This document shows, in pieces, positions 1 through 9,696 of a stretch of DNA of 64,000 nucleotides. The stretch is taken from the NCBI GenBank assembly GCA_038210375.1, contig JBBQWT010000005.1:1-64000 (forward strand), read 5' to 3'. How positions within the stretch are numbered: the first letter of the stretch is position 1; each line of letters begins with the position of its first letter. This DNA is from JBBQWT01 sp038210375 (GTDB taxonomy: Bacteria > Acidobacteriota > Terriglobia > Terriglobales > Acidobacteriaceae). Made by a program: the position numbers and the translations under genes. A model generated the notes under the pieces. The model did not search any database and was not told the DNA's origin. It was given only the letters and a program-made list of their open reading frames with translations.

Positions 1-18
1 AACTTTCCAGCAATTTCT

Positions 19-1206
<1,188 letters not shown>

Positions 1207-1291
1207 GTTGTGCGAATGCTCCTAAAGATTTTCAAGTCCGTACCTGGTTGCTACTGCTAAACCGTTTTCATTTCCCGCGAACCTCCGCCGT

Positions 1292-3391
1292 TTAGCGTGC
1301 CGCGGGCTTGCCTTGCACCTTGGCGATAATTTCCTCGGCCACCGAGCGCGGCACTTCTTCATAGCGCGCGAAGTGCATCGAGTAGTTGGCGCGTCCCTGA
1401 GTGCTGGAGCGCATGTGGGTGGCGTAACCGAACATCTCCGACAGCGGCACCCAGGCCTTCACGATCTGCGATCCGGCGCGGTGTTCGACATCTTCGATAC
1501 GTCCGCGGCGGCGGTTGAGATCGCCTACGATCACGCCCTGGAATTCCTCGGGAACCACAACTTCGACCGCCATCACCGGCTCCAGCAATACCGGTGAAGC
1601 CTTGCGCGCGGCCTCTTTGAAGGCCATCGAGCCGGCGATCTTGAACGCCATTTCATTGGAATCCACATCGTGATAGCTGCCGTCGTACAGCGTGGCTTTG
1701 ACATCCACCATGGGATAGCCGGCCATCACGCCGCCTTCGAGCGCTTCCTGAATTCCCTGGTCCACCGGCTTGATGTATTCCTTGGGCACCGAGCCGCCGA
1801 TAACGTCGTTGACGAACTCGTAGCCTTTGCCCGCGGGCTGAGGGTCGAGCTTGATCTTGACGTGACCATACTGGCCGCGCCCGCCGGTCTGGCGAATGAA
1901 CTTGCCTTCCGCCTCGGCATGCTTGCGAATGGTCTCGCGATACGCCACCTGGGGCTTGCCCACGTTGGCTTCGACCTTGTACTCGCGCATCATGCGGTCC
2001 ACGATGATCTCGAGATGCAGCTCGCCCATGCCGGCGATGATGGTCTGCCCGCTCTCGGGGTCGGTGTGCACCTTGAATGTGGGATCTTCCTGCGCCAGGC
2101 TGGAGAGGGCGACGCCCATCTTCTCCTGGTCAACCTTGGTCTTGGGTTCCACCGCCACCGCGATCACGGGGTCGGGGAAGTCGATGTTTTCGAGGGTCAC
2201 CGGATGGCGCTCGTCGCAGATGGTGTCACCGGTGGTGACGTTCTTGAGGCCGACGCAGGCGCAGATGTCGCCGGCATAGATCTCGGTGATCTCTTCGCGC
2301 TTGTTGGCGTGCATTTTGAGCAGGCGGCCGATGCGCTCACTGCGGCGGCGGGTGGAATTGAAGACGCTGTCGCCGGTCTTGAGGTGTCCGGAATAGACGC
2401 GGACGAAGGCCAGCTGGCCCACGAAGGAATCCTTCATGATCTTGAACACCAGGCCGGCAAAGGGATCGGTATCGTTGGCCGAGCGCATGACTTTGTCTTC
2501 GGAATCGCGGGTGGGGTCAACCCCGCTGACCGGAGGAATATCGAGCGGCGAGGGCAGAAAATCAACCACCGCATCGAGCAGCGGCTGCACTCCCTTGTTC
2601 TTGAATGCAGTGCCGCACAGCACGGGAAAAACTTTCAAGGCGATGGTGCTCTTGCGCAGCGAAGCCTTGAGCTCGTCGGTGCCGATGGTCTCGCCTTCGA
2701 GAAACTTGTGCAGCATGGCATCATCGTTTTCGGCGACCGATTCGACCAGCTGGGTGTGGAAAGCTTCTGCCTTCTTGCGCAGGTTTTCCGGAATCTCTTC
2801 AATGGTGTATTCCGAGCCGATGGTCTCGTCTTTCCAGACGATGGCCTTCATGGTGAACAGGTCGACCACGCCCTTGAAGCCGCTCTCCGCGCCGATGGGC
2901 AGCTGGATGGCGACCGGGCGGGCGTTGAGCCGCTTGCGGATGGTGTCCATGGCATGCTCGAAATCCGCACCCATTTTGTCGATCTTGTTGATGAAGCAGA
3001 TGCGGGGGACGCCATATTTATCGGCCTGACGCCAGACGGTTTCCGACTGCGGCTCCACCCCGTGCACCGCATCGAACAGGGCGACGGCGCCATCGAGTAC
3101 GCGCAGCGAACGTTCCACTTCAGCGGTGAAATCCACATGGCCGGGGGTGTCGATGATGTTGATGCGAGTATCTTTCCACATGCAGGTGGTGGCGGCGGAG
3201 GTGATGGTGATGCCGCGTTCCTGCTCCTGCTCCATCCAGTCCATGGTGGCAGTGCCTTCATGCACCTCGCCAATGCGGTGGGTGATGCCGGTATAAAAGA
3301 GGATGCGCTCGGTCGTAGTGGTCTTGCCGGCATCGATGTGAGCCATGATGCCGATGTTGCGACAGCGCTCTAATGGGACGTTTCGGGGCAC
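1292..3391 (-). CDS. fusA: Elongation factor G
   Basis: Translocase GTPase of translation; also acts with RRF in ribosome recycling. 699 aa, typical for EF-G. The GTPase domain has AHIDAGKTTTTERILFYTG near residue 17, DTPGHVDFT near residue 82 and NKIDKMGAD near residue 136. Domains II-V follow, including the domain IV signature RQTGGRGQYGHV and the C-terminal segment GYATHMRSSTQGRANYSMHF. It sits between rpsG (49 bp upstream) and tuf in the classical str operon order. Nothing is anomalous in the sequence. Confidence 0.98.
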   Translation of the reverse strand: MPRNVPLERCRNIGIMAHIDAGKTTTTERILFYTGITHRIGEVHEGTATMDWMEQEQERGITITSAATTCMWKDTRINIIDTPGHVDFTAEVERSLRVLDGAVALFDAVHGVEPQSETVWRQADKYGVPRICFINKIDKMGADFEHAMDTIRKRLNARPVAIQLPIGAESGFKGVVDLFTMKAIVWKDETIGSEYTIEEIPENLRKKAEAFHTQLVESVAENDDAMLHKFLEGETIGTDELKASLRKSTIALKVFPVLCGTAFKNKGVQPLLDAVVDFLPSPLDIPPVSGVDPTRDSEDKVMRSANDTDPFAGLVFKIMKDSFVGQLAFVRVYSGHLKTGDSVFNSTRRRSERIGRLLKMHANKREEITEIYAGDICACVGLKNVTTGDTICDERHPVTLENIDFPDPVIAVAVEPKTKVDQEKMGVALSSLAQEDPTFKVHTDPESGQTIIAGMGELHLEIIVDRMMREYKVEANVGKPQVAYRETIRKHAEAEGKFIRQTGGRGQYGHVKIKLDPQPAGKGYEFVNDVIGGSVPKEYIKPVDQGIQEALEGGVMAGYPMVDVKATLYDGSYHDVDSNEMAFKIAGSMAFKEAARKASPVLLEPVMAVEVVVPEEFQGVIVGDLNRRRGRIEDVEHRAGSQIVKAWVPLSEMFGYATHMRSSTQGRANYSMHFARYEEVPRSVAEEIIAKVQGKPAAR

Positions 3392-3440
3392 TTGTTTCTC
3401 TCTATCCTTTTAACTGTTGCCGAAATTGATGGTTCCGCGG

Positions 3441-3914
3441 TTACCAGCGGTAATGGGCAAAGGCCTTGTTGGCCTCGGCCATGCGGTGAATGTCTTCCTT
3501 CTTCTTGATGGCGGCGCCCTTGTTGTTCACCGCGTCGAGCAATTCGTTGCTGAGCTTGTCGATCATGCCTTTTTCGCCGCGTCCGCGGCCGTAGGTCACC
3601 AGCCAGCGGATGGCCAGCGAAGTACGGCGGTCGGCCCCCACTTCGATGGGAACCTGGTAGTTGGCGCCACCCACGCGGCGGCTCTTGACTTCGAGCAGCG
3701 GCTTGGCGTTTTCCACCGCCTTCTTGAACAGCTTCAGGGCATCGTCGCCGCCGCCCTTGGCTTCAAGGCGCTTCATGGCCTCGTAAAAGATGCCTTCGGC
3801 GGTGCTCTTTTTGCCGTTGTACATCATGGAGTTCACGAACTTGGTGACCAGGGTGGAGTTGTACACCGGGTCAGCCGCCACTTCACGCTTCGCTATGTAA
3901 CCTTTTCTTGGCAT
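3441..3914 (-). CDS. rpsG: Small ribosomal subunit protein S7
   Basis: Primary 16S rRNA binding protein that organises the head of the 30S subunit and lies near the E site. 157 aa, starting MPRKGYIAKREV and ending AEANKAFAHYRW, both typical of bacterial S7. It is 28 bp downstream of rpsL and 49 bp upstream of fusA, so it is co-transcribed with them. In enterobacteria S7 is the autogenous repressor of this operon; no equivalent site was identified here between rpsL and rpsG because the gap is only 28 bp. Confidence 0.97.
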   Translation of the reverse strand: MPRKGYIAKREVAADPVYNSTLVTKFVNSMMYNGKKSTAEGIFYEAMKRLEAKGGGDDALKLFKKAVENAKPLLEVKSRRVGGANYQVPIEVGADRRTSLAIRWLVTYGRGRGEKGMIDKLSNELLDAVNNKGAAIKKKEDIHRMAEANKAFAHYRW

Positions 3915-3942
3915 GTTCAGTCCTTAAAAGAAGCTCAGGCAA

Positions 3943-4317
3943 TTACGCCTTGGGACGCTTGGCCCCGTACTTGGAGCGGCTCTGCTTGCGGTTGGCGACG
4001 CCCACGGTGTCGAGGGTGCCGCGCACCACGTGATAGCGGACTCCGGGAAGGTCTTTCACTCGGCCTCCGCGAATTAGCACGATGGAATGCTCCTGCAGGT
4101 TGTGTCCCACCCCGGGAATGTAGGTGGTGACCTCGATGCCGTTGGTCAGGCGCACCCGCGCCACCTTGCGCATGGCCGAGTTCGGCTTCTTGGGGGTCTG
4201 AGTGTAGACGCGGGTGCAAACTCCGCGCTTCTGCGGACATTCCTGCAGCGCCGGGCTGGCCGTCTTATACTTCGTCGCGGTACGGCCCTTGCGGACAAGC
4301 TGATTAAAAGTTGGCAC
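3943..4317 (-). CDS. rpsL: Small ribosomal subunit protein S12
   Basis: Decoding-centre protein of the 30S subunit, first gene of the str operon. 124 aa, beginning MPTFNQLVRKGR. It carries the conserved loops TPKKPNSAMRKVARV (containing the lysine associated with streptomycin response) and GVGHNLQEHSIVLIRGGRVKDLPGVRYH. A ribosome-binding sequence, AAGGAGC, lies just upstream of the GTG start on the minus strand (reverse complement of about 4324-4330). The residues whose alteration gives streptomycin resistance in other species (KPNSA lysine and the GGRVKDLPG lysine) are wild type. Confidence 0.97.
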   Translation of the reverse strand: MPTFNQLVRKGRTATKYKTASPALQECPQKRGVCTRVYTQTPKKPNSAMRKVARVRLTNGIEVTTYIPGVGHNLQEHSIVLIRGGRVKDLPGVRYHVVRGTLDTVGVANRKQSRSKYGAKRPKA

Positions 4318-4751
4318 GAGTAAAGCTCCTTTTATTTAAGGGCTCCGCAACGCTTCGCTGCTTCGCCCTCGGATAATGGTCGGGCTCTGCTGCCCTCCCA
4401 TCTCCTCACCCTTATTAGTTCGCTCGGTATGGCTCATCCCGTACCAAGCACACAATGAACCAAGGTACAACTGGCCGCACAGGTATCCCCGTAGCGGCAA
4501 AAATTATTGTTGCGCGCCCGGCCTAGCGGCACGCGATTTCCCGTTTTCAACCTTTGCGGACTTGACCGAGGACGGTGACACCAAGTCCTGACGAATCAGG
4601 AGGCATTCCGTTTCCGGCGGCCGCGCTCTGCATATCCTTCCACCAGACGGGAAGGCAGCGCAGAACGCTTCAGCGAGGGCGCCCTGAACTACGCGGGCGT
4701 TTACCTTTGATAACGCAGCTCCCAATGAGCTGTTTTAATGAACTCGCGGAA
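4318..4751 (-). promoter_or_regulatory. Long 5' leader of the str operon
   Basis: The stretch between the predicted str promoter and rpsL is about 430 nt and holds no convincing gene. Short open frames in it lack a plausible start and ribosome-binding site. Close to the rpsL ribosome-binding site it has a self-complementary segment (about 4343-4378) in which GGGC and GCCC flank an inner GCAGCGAAGCGTTGC stem. This is long for a ribosomal-protein operon leader and could carry an autoregulatory structure or a small RNA. No known leader family was recognised, so the function is open. Confidence 0.4.
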
Positions 4752-4758
4752 CCTTCTT

Positions 4759-4788
4759 AATATACCGATTAAGGAGGGTTTTCGTCAA
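4759..4788 (-). promoter_or_regulatory. Predicted sigma-70 promoter of the str operon
   Basis: On the minus strand the -35 box TTGACG (complement of 4783-4788) is followed after 18 bp by the -10 box TATATT (complement of 4759-4764). Start of transcription is expected near 4751. It is the best promoter match in the rpsL upstream region. Confidence 0.6.
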
Positions 4789-4907
4789 ACCCCGGTAGTG
4801 AGGGTATTTACACTTACTGGGGAGAGAGGCGTCATTCAATCGGAGTTAATCGGGAAGGTTGCGAGAAGCCTGTCGAATATGAGGTCAGCTGTCCCGGCCG
4901 GTTACAT

Positions 4908-5234
4908 TTAGCCGGATGGAAGCCTTTTCAAACCACAATGTACACATTGTCTTGGCAGACGAAGTCGTAGTCCTTTAAAAGGACGACGGCACCGGGGACA
5001 TGGGAAGAACGCCACACACCATCCAATCGCTAAGAACATCGCGCCCCAGACAGTCGCGATCACGAAAGCGGCGACGAAAGTACCGAAAACCTTTAAACTC
5101 ACGCGGGCAAGAATAAAAACGATTGGGGTATATAAAATCAATGCTCCCCAATACATCTTGTACAAAAGGGTGTACTTGCGCCAGCGCCGTTGATAGACAT
5201 CTGGGTCCTGTGTTGCAGCAGAGAACTTCTTCAC
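4908..5234 (-). CDS. Small membrane protein with C-terminal zinc ribbon
   Basis: 108 aa, family not recognised. After a charged N-terminus (residues 1-25) there are two hydrophobic segments, roughly residues 29-50 and 55-78. A cysteine-rich tail follows, with CPRC and CVHC pairs separated by 14 residues, typical of a zinc ribbon. The start is a GTG at 5234; no strong Shine-Dalgarno is visible, so the start is tentative. It is isolated between the str promoter region and an intergenic repeat copy. It may be a membrane-anchored zinc-ribbon protein; no function can be assigned. Confidence 0.5.
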   Translation of the reverse strand: MKKFSAATQDPDVYQRRWRKYTLLYKMYWGALILYTPIVFILARVSLKVFGTFVAAFVIATVWGAMFLAIGWCVAFFPCPRCRRPFKGLRLRLPRQCVHCGLKRLPSG

Positions 5235-5280
5235 CAGGTGGCCCCGTCCCCCTGGCCGCTATCTCAGTGTCTGAGATGAC

Positions 5281-5396
5281 GACCGTCATCATACCGTGAT
5301 CAGTATTCGGCGGAGACGAACCATTGAGTTAGCTGCGGGTTGCCGAGGTAGGGATTCTTCCTCATCCCGATAAAGCCGCGGGTCGTCAGAATGACA
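5281..5396 (-). repeat. Dispersed intergenic repeat, copy A
   Basis: About 116 bp, read on the minus strand as TGTCATTCTGACGACCCGCG followed by an element ending in GACGGTC. It aligns along its whole length with the core at 55885-56002 and with the beginning of the copy at 41296. It lies in the roughly 380-bp gap before the lipoprotein gene at 5671. No gene is visible in that gap. Confidence 0.8.
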
Positions 5397-5670
5397 GCCG
5401 CGGGGGGCTCCTAAGCGGGCCGCGCTTAGCACGACATCATGGAGTTAGTGCCAGGTTCCAGACCATTTGCGCCATCTGCCCTTGCCGATTTTTTTTGCAG
5501 CCTCTAAACTTACTGGGTCGTCTTATCTGCCGGGCTGCACCTATTCGTTACCAGTGGTAGCTCATTGGTTCATGCAACTGCATTCTCATAAATTGTAATT
5601 TTTCGTTCAATTTTTCTTAATTGCACTTGTGCTCGTCGCGCGCCGCTCAGGCTCGTGGCGCGGAGGATTC

Positions 5671-8268
5671 ATGCGGCGCTCGCTTCCAGTGATTGTTTTG
5701 ACCCTGATCGTGGCCTTGATCGTGACCGGCTGCGGCAAGGGAAATGTGGCCAATGTTCTTGGCTCCCCTACGTCGGTGACCCTGACCAACAACGGCGCCA
5801 CCTTCGCCTCGCTGAACCGCGGCGACGTGCTGCAACTGACCGGGTCGGCGCTGGACGCGGGCATGCACGTGGTGCAAGCCGCCGTCATTACCTATTCCAG
5901 CAGTAATCCCGCCATTCAGGTGGCCAACAACGGATTGGTGTGCGCGGGCACGTGGGATTCGCTGACCACTCCGATCGTTTGCACCCCGGCGGCCGCACCC
6001 GCACCCGGGGGCCCTGGCCTTTCCGCCAGCATCACCGCCAAGACAGGCAGCATCACCAGCGCGCCCTTCCTGATCACGGTGCATGACACCATCACCAGCA
6101 TCACGGTGGTCCCCGCGGCCGCGGCCCCCATCTGTGTCAGTTTGAATACCCCCATCAGTCCGGGCTCCCCTACCACCGCGCCCGGCACCGAGCAATTTGT
6201 GGCCAAGGCCTTTCACAATGGCGTGGACATCACCAGCACGCTGGGGACGAACACCGTGAACGGCGTGATCGTGCCTGCTTTCGACTTTCTCTCCACCAAC
6301 CCGGCAATCGCGTCGGTCAGCAGCACCGGCCTGGCCTCGGCGGTCAGCATCGGCAGCACCGGCATCGCCGCCAGCCTGGGAGGCGTGACCAGCCTGCCCG
6401 CCGCATTTACGGTTTGCCCTCCGCAGAGCATCAACCTGCACCTCAGCACGGGCGCGGCGACCACGTTCAGCGTGGCCACCGGAGCCACCCAGCAGCTTAC
6501 CGCTGACATCGTCGATGTTCTGGGGAACGCCGCGCCACTGGCCAGCGGAGTGACCGGCACCGGCGCAGTCGCCACCGCCCTGCTGGCGCCCACCTCGATT
6601 GCCTCGATCACCGTAACCGCCGGGGGGACGAAATACACCACCGCACCCACCGTGGCCATCACCGGCGGCGGCGGCACCGGCGCTACCGCCACCGCCACTG
6701 TCTCCGGCGGCAGCGTGACCGGGTTCACCGTTACCGCGTCGGGCTCGGGGTACACCTCGCTGCCCACCATCACCCTGACTGGGGGAGGGGGCTCGGGAGC
6801 GACCGGCGTGGCCGTGTTCAAGCCCGTCCCGTTGGCTTCAGTTACCGTCACCGCCGGGGGCACCGGCTTCACCACCGCGCCGGCCGTCGTATTCTCAGGT
6901 AGCGGCGGCGCCACCGCCACCGCCACCGTAGCCAGTGGAGCCATCACCGGGGTCACCGTAACCACGGGCGGGTCATACACCGCGCCCCCCACTGTGACCT
7001 TTGCCCAGGGCACCGGCATTAGCCTGACCTATAGTTCGTCGAACCCGGTTTCTTCCCTGGTCAGCAGCACCGGCCTGGTCACCGCGGGCAGCGCGGGCAC
7101 CTCGTCCATCGTGGCCTCATGCACACCGCCGGCCTGCAACGCCGGCGCCAACTATCCCATTTACAGCAACGTGGTAGTGGGCACGGTGACGGGCACGACC
7201 CCTTCGACGGTGTATGCGGCCAGCACGCGATCCCGCAGCCTGGTGCCTATCGATACCGGCACCACCATTACAGCGGCGGCGATCACGCTGCCCAGCACTC
7301 CCAACTCGATTCTGTTTAACCGAACCGGCACCAAGGCCTACATCGGCAGCGCGGCGGGGTTCATGATCTTCGACCCCGTGGCCGGGACGGTCATTCAATC
7401 GGCGGTGCTGCCTGGCAAGGTGCTGGCGGTTTCGCCGAACGGCATCAAGGTGATCATCTCCGATGTGATCGGCGGCCAGGTCTTCGTCTATGACACTGCC
7501 GCGAACACATTCCAGACCCTGGCCATCGCCGGCGCCACTGCCGCCGACTTTTCTCCCGACAGCTTCGCCGCGGTGATCGTCGCCGGAACCACCGAATACG
7601 CAATTTCGAACTTCTTCTCGCTGCGCACGCTGGCGGTGCCGGTGGCGGCCAACGACGTAAGCTTCCTGGCCTCGGGCCCGTTTGCCTATATCGCCGGCGG
7701 ATCGGCATCGGCGGTCACGGTTCGTCCCACCTGCGATCTGCGCATTCTGTCCGACACCGTCGCCTCGCCGCAAACCCCGCTGAAGATCAAGACCAATATC
7801 GACGGCACCAGGGTCCTGACCGTGGATACGACTTCCATCAACGTGATCACCGACACCATCAGCGTTAACCCCGCGGCGGCCACGACCGGAAACGAGTGTC
7901 CTCCGGTGGTCAAGGACACCATCACTTCGCAGGACTTTGGCCAGGGAGCGTTCACGCCGCGGCAGCTTGTGATCTCGCCCGACGGCAGGTTTGCTTTCGT
8001 GACCAGCAGCCTTTCAGGAAAACTGCTGGGCTACAACCTCACCACGGGAGCAACATTCACAGTCCCGCTGGCCGGAGCTTCGACTGACACCTTCACCGCC
8101 GTCTTCACCAGCGATAGCCAGAACCTGTACGTGGGATCAGGAGTGACCAACGACGTCCACATCATCAGCCTGGCGACGCTGACGGATACCAACCAGATCA
8201 CGGTAAACCTGCAAGCCGCCGACGGCACCCCGGTGCCCGCCGACCTGCTCGCGGTGCGACCTAAGTAA
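5671..8268 (+). CDS. Ig-like / beta-propeller surface lipoprotein
   Basis: 865-aa predicted exported lipoprotein. The ATG at 5671 is chosen because it has a GGAGG ribosome-binding site and is followed by a signal peptide ending in a lipobox (IVTGC near residue 20). Residues about 30-310 hold Ig-like (BIG_2-type) repeats with the signature YSSSNPAI...GLV. Residues about 310-448 are a glycine/threonine-rich module of repeats of the form YT-x-x-PTV-x-(I/F)-x-GGGG-x-GATA. The Ig-like signature YSSSNPVSSLVSSTGLVTAG resumes directly after this module. From about residue 510 to the end is a YVTN-type beta-propeller, with phrases such as AVSPNG and VISPDGRFAFVTS. The likely role is cell-surface adhesion or binding; the ligand is unknown. 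Confidence 0.85.
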   Translation: MRRSLPVIVLTLIVALIVTGCGKGNVANVLGSPTSVTLTNNGATFASLNRGDVLQLTGSALDAGMHVVQAAVITYSSSNPAIQVANNGLVCAGTWDSLTTPIVCTPAAAPAPGGPGLSASITAKTGSITSAPFLITVHDTITSITVVPAAAAPICVSLNTPISPGSPTTAPGTEQFVAKAFHNGVDITSTLGTNTVNGVIVPAFDFLSTNPAIASVSSTGLASAVSIGSTGIAASLGGVTSLPAAFTVCPPQSINLHLSTGAATTFSVATGATQQLTADIVDVLGNAAPLASGVTGTGAVATALLAPTSIASITVTAGGTKYTTAPTVAITGGGGTGATATATVSGGSVTGFTVTASGSGYTSLPTITLTGGGGSGATGVAVFKPVPLASVTVTAGGTGFTTAPAVVFSGSGGATATATVASGAITGVTVTTGGSYTAPPTVTFAQGTGISLTYSSSNPVSSLVSSTGLVTAGSAGTSSIVASCTPPACNAGANYPIYSNVVVGTVTGTTPSTVYAASTRSRSLVPIDTGTTITAAAITLPSTPNSILFNRTGTKAYIGSAAGFMIFDPVAGTVIQSAVLPGKVLAVSPNGIKVIISDVIGGQVFVYDTAANTFQTLAIAGATAADFSPDSFAAVIVAGTTEYAISNFFSLRTLAVPVAANDVSFLASGPFAYIAGGSASAVTVRPTCDLRILSDTVASPQTPLKIKTNIDGTRVLTVDTTSINVITDTISVNPAAATTGNECPPVVKDTITSQDFGQGAFTPRQLVISPDGRFAFVTSSLSGKLLGYNLTTGATFTVPLAGASTDTFTAVFTSDSQNLYVGSGVTNDVHIISLATLTDTNQITVNLQAADGTPVPADLLAVRPK

Positions 8269-8270
8269 AC

Positions 8271-8302
8271 AAAAGCCCGCCGCCACCAGGCGGCGGGCAT
8301 TT
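8271..8302. terminator. Bidirectional intrinsic terminator
   Basis: A perfect 10-bp stem (8275-8284 with 8289-8298) closes a 4-nt loop. It is flanked by AAAA on the left and ATTT on the right. It lies between two convergent genes, so it can serve both. Confidence 0.85.
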
Positions 8303-8317
8303 GTCCCCGCTAAGATC

Positions 8318-9526
8318 TCATGCAGTGCGCTTCATTCCAGCAAGAATTTCATCGACCGCCTTCACCGCGACATCAATTTCATCTTCGCGATTGTAGAAAT
8401 GCGGTGAGAACCTTACCCCGGCTCGCGGCCTGTAATCGACCAATATCTCCCGCTTCAGCAATTCGGCGCAAACTTCCTGGGCATTGGGCATGTCGATGGC
8501 GACGGTTCCGGCGCGCTCTTCAGGATTGCGCGGAGCGTTGACCTTCCAGCCGCGCTGGTCGGCGGCTGCTATGAGGTGCGCGGTCAGGCGTTTTGATTTT
8601 TCGCGGATGCGCTCGATCCCCACTTCGCGAATAATTTTCAATCCGGGCCGCGCCGCGTATAGGCAGGGTACGTGAATGGTCCCATTCATGAATCGATACG
8701 GAGGCTCGCAGTACCGGGTGGGGCCGGTGGCGAAGCTGAAGGAATCTTCGTGGGCGAACCATCCGGTTAACCGCGGTTCGAGTTTCTTTCCCAGGTCAGG
8801 CCGCACGTAAAGGTAAGCCAGGTTGGGCCCGCCGCACAGCCACTTGAGCACCCCGCCGGTGGTGAAGTCGGGGTTGAGGGTCTGCACGTCAACCGGGACC
8901 GTCCCCAGGGACTGGTAGGTGTCGAGCAGAACATAAGCTCCCACCTTGTGGGCTTTCTCGATGATGGCGCGAGCATCATTGATATAGGAGCTGCGAAAAA
9001 TCACGTGCGAGATAGGGACGATCAACGTGTGCTCGTCGATGGCGTCTAACAGCCGCTGGGTGGGCACATGAATGCCGTCGTCGGTCTTTACCATGTGTAC
9101 CCGGGCGCCAAGCGATTTTTGCGCCTCCCAGAAATACATCACGCTGGGGAAGTTGAGATCGGTGTACACGACCTTGTTGCGTCCGCCGGCTGCGGCAAAA
9201 TCGAAGCATGACGCCACCACCGCCTGGCACTGGGTCACGTTCTGATGCAGCGACACCGAACCCGGAGGCGCGTTCATCAGCTCTCCGATTTCGTCGCCCA
9301 CCTGGCGGGAGAGCATCCACCACTCCTCATGCCACGCGCGCACTCCGCGCGTCGCCCAGATGTTGGCGTAATCCTGCAGCGCGCCGTTGACCTGGCGGGG
9401 CATGGCCCCCAGCGAATTGGAAATGAGATAGGTGGTGTTCTCGAGGATGGGAAACTCCTTGCGGTAGTCCAGCAGATCATCGGCTGGCGAACGCGAGGGC
9501 GCGGTGAGGTCTTCAGTTGCGGGCAT
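8318..9526 (-). CDS. Class V PLP-dependent aminotransferase, kynureninase-like
   Basis: About 402 aa from the ATG at 9526; a TTG at 9556 would add ten residues. The fold type I PLP signature is clear. SNSLGAMP lies near the N-terminus. HQNVTQCQAVVA and LLDTYQSLG (cofactor aspartate) follow. GGVLKWLCGGPNLAYLYV supplies the Schiff-base lysine in the arrangement seen in kynureninases. C-terminal RPRAGVRFSPHFYN matches the substrate-carboxylate arginine region of the family. True kynureninase activity is plausible but unproven, since cysteine desulfurase-like relatives look similar. No other tryptophan-degradation gene is nearby. It converges on the lipoprotein gene across a shared terminator. 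Confidence 0.85.
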   Translation of the reverse strand: MPATEDLTAPSRSPADDLLDYRKEFPILENTTYLISNSLGAMPRQVNGALQDYANIWATRGVRAWHEEWWMLSRQVGDEIGELMNAPPGSVSLHQNVTQCQAVVASCFDFAAAGGRNKVVYTDLNFPSVMYFWEAQKSLGARVHMVKTDDGIHVPTQRLLDAIDEHTLIVPISHVIFRSSYINDARAIIEKAHKVGAYVLLDTYQSLGTVPVDVQTLNPDFTTGGVLKWLCGGPNLAYLYVRPDLGKKLEPRLTGWFAHEDSFSFATGPTRYCEPPYRFMNGTIHVPCLYAARPGLKIIREVGIERIREKSKRLTAHLIAAADQRGWKVNAPRNPEERAGTVAIDMPNAQEVCAELLKREILVDYRPRAGVRFSPHFYNREDEIDVAVKAVDEILAGMKRTA

Positions 9527-9696
9527 CACTGAATTGTAATCCCGCGATGGCGCCAACCCCCGGCTTCCATCCCGTACGTCACTCCGGCCGGCCGGCCGGG
9601 TTTTAGTCCGCGCATTGCGCCCCGCATCTCTGAAAATTGCCAGCCGTCCAAGCGCCGCTTACAATGGGCGCATCATGGGTAGCGCACCTTCTTAGC

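Noticed and set aside
1670..3373. Long open frame of 567 codons on the plus strand opposite fusA
   Set aside because: It mirrors the codon periodicity of a certain EF-G gene in a high-GC genome and its translation is low-complexity (rich in H, D, G, A, V) with no known domain.
4504..4725. Possible leader peptide gene in the str leader
   Set aside because: It would need a TTG start without a ribosome-binding site, and the translation is not protein-like.
6213..7019. Proline/valine-rich open frame opposite the Ig-like lipoprotein
   Set aside because: A by-product of the repetitive Thr/Gly codons of the lipoprotein on the plus strand.
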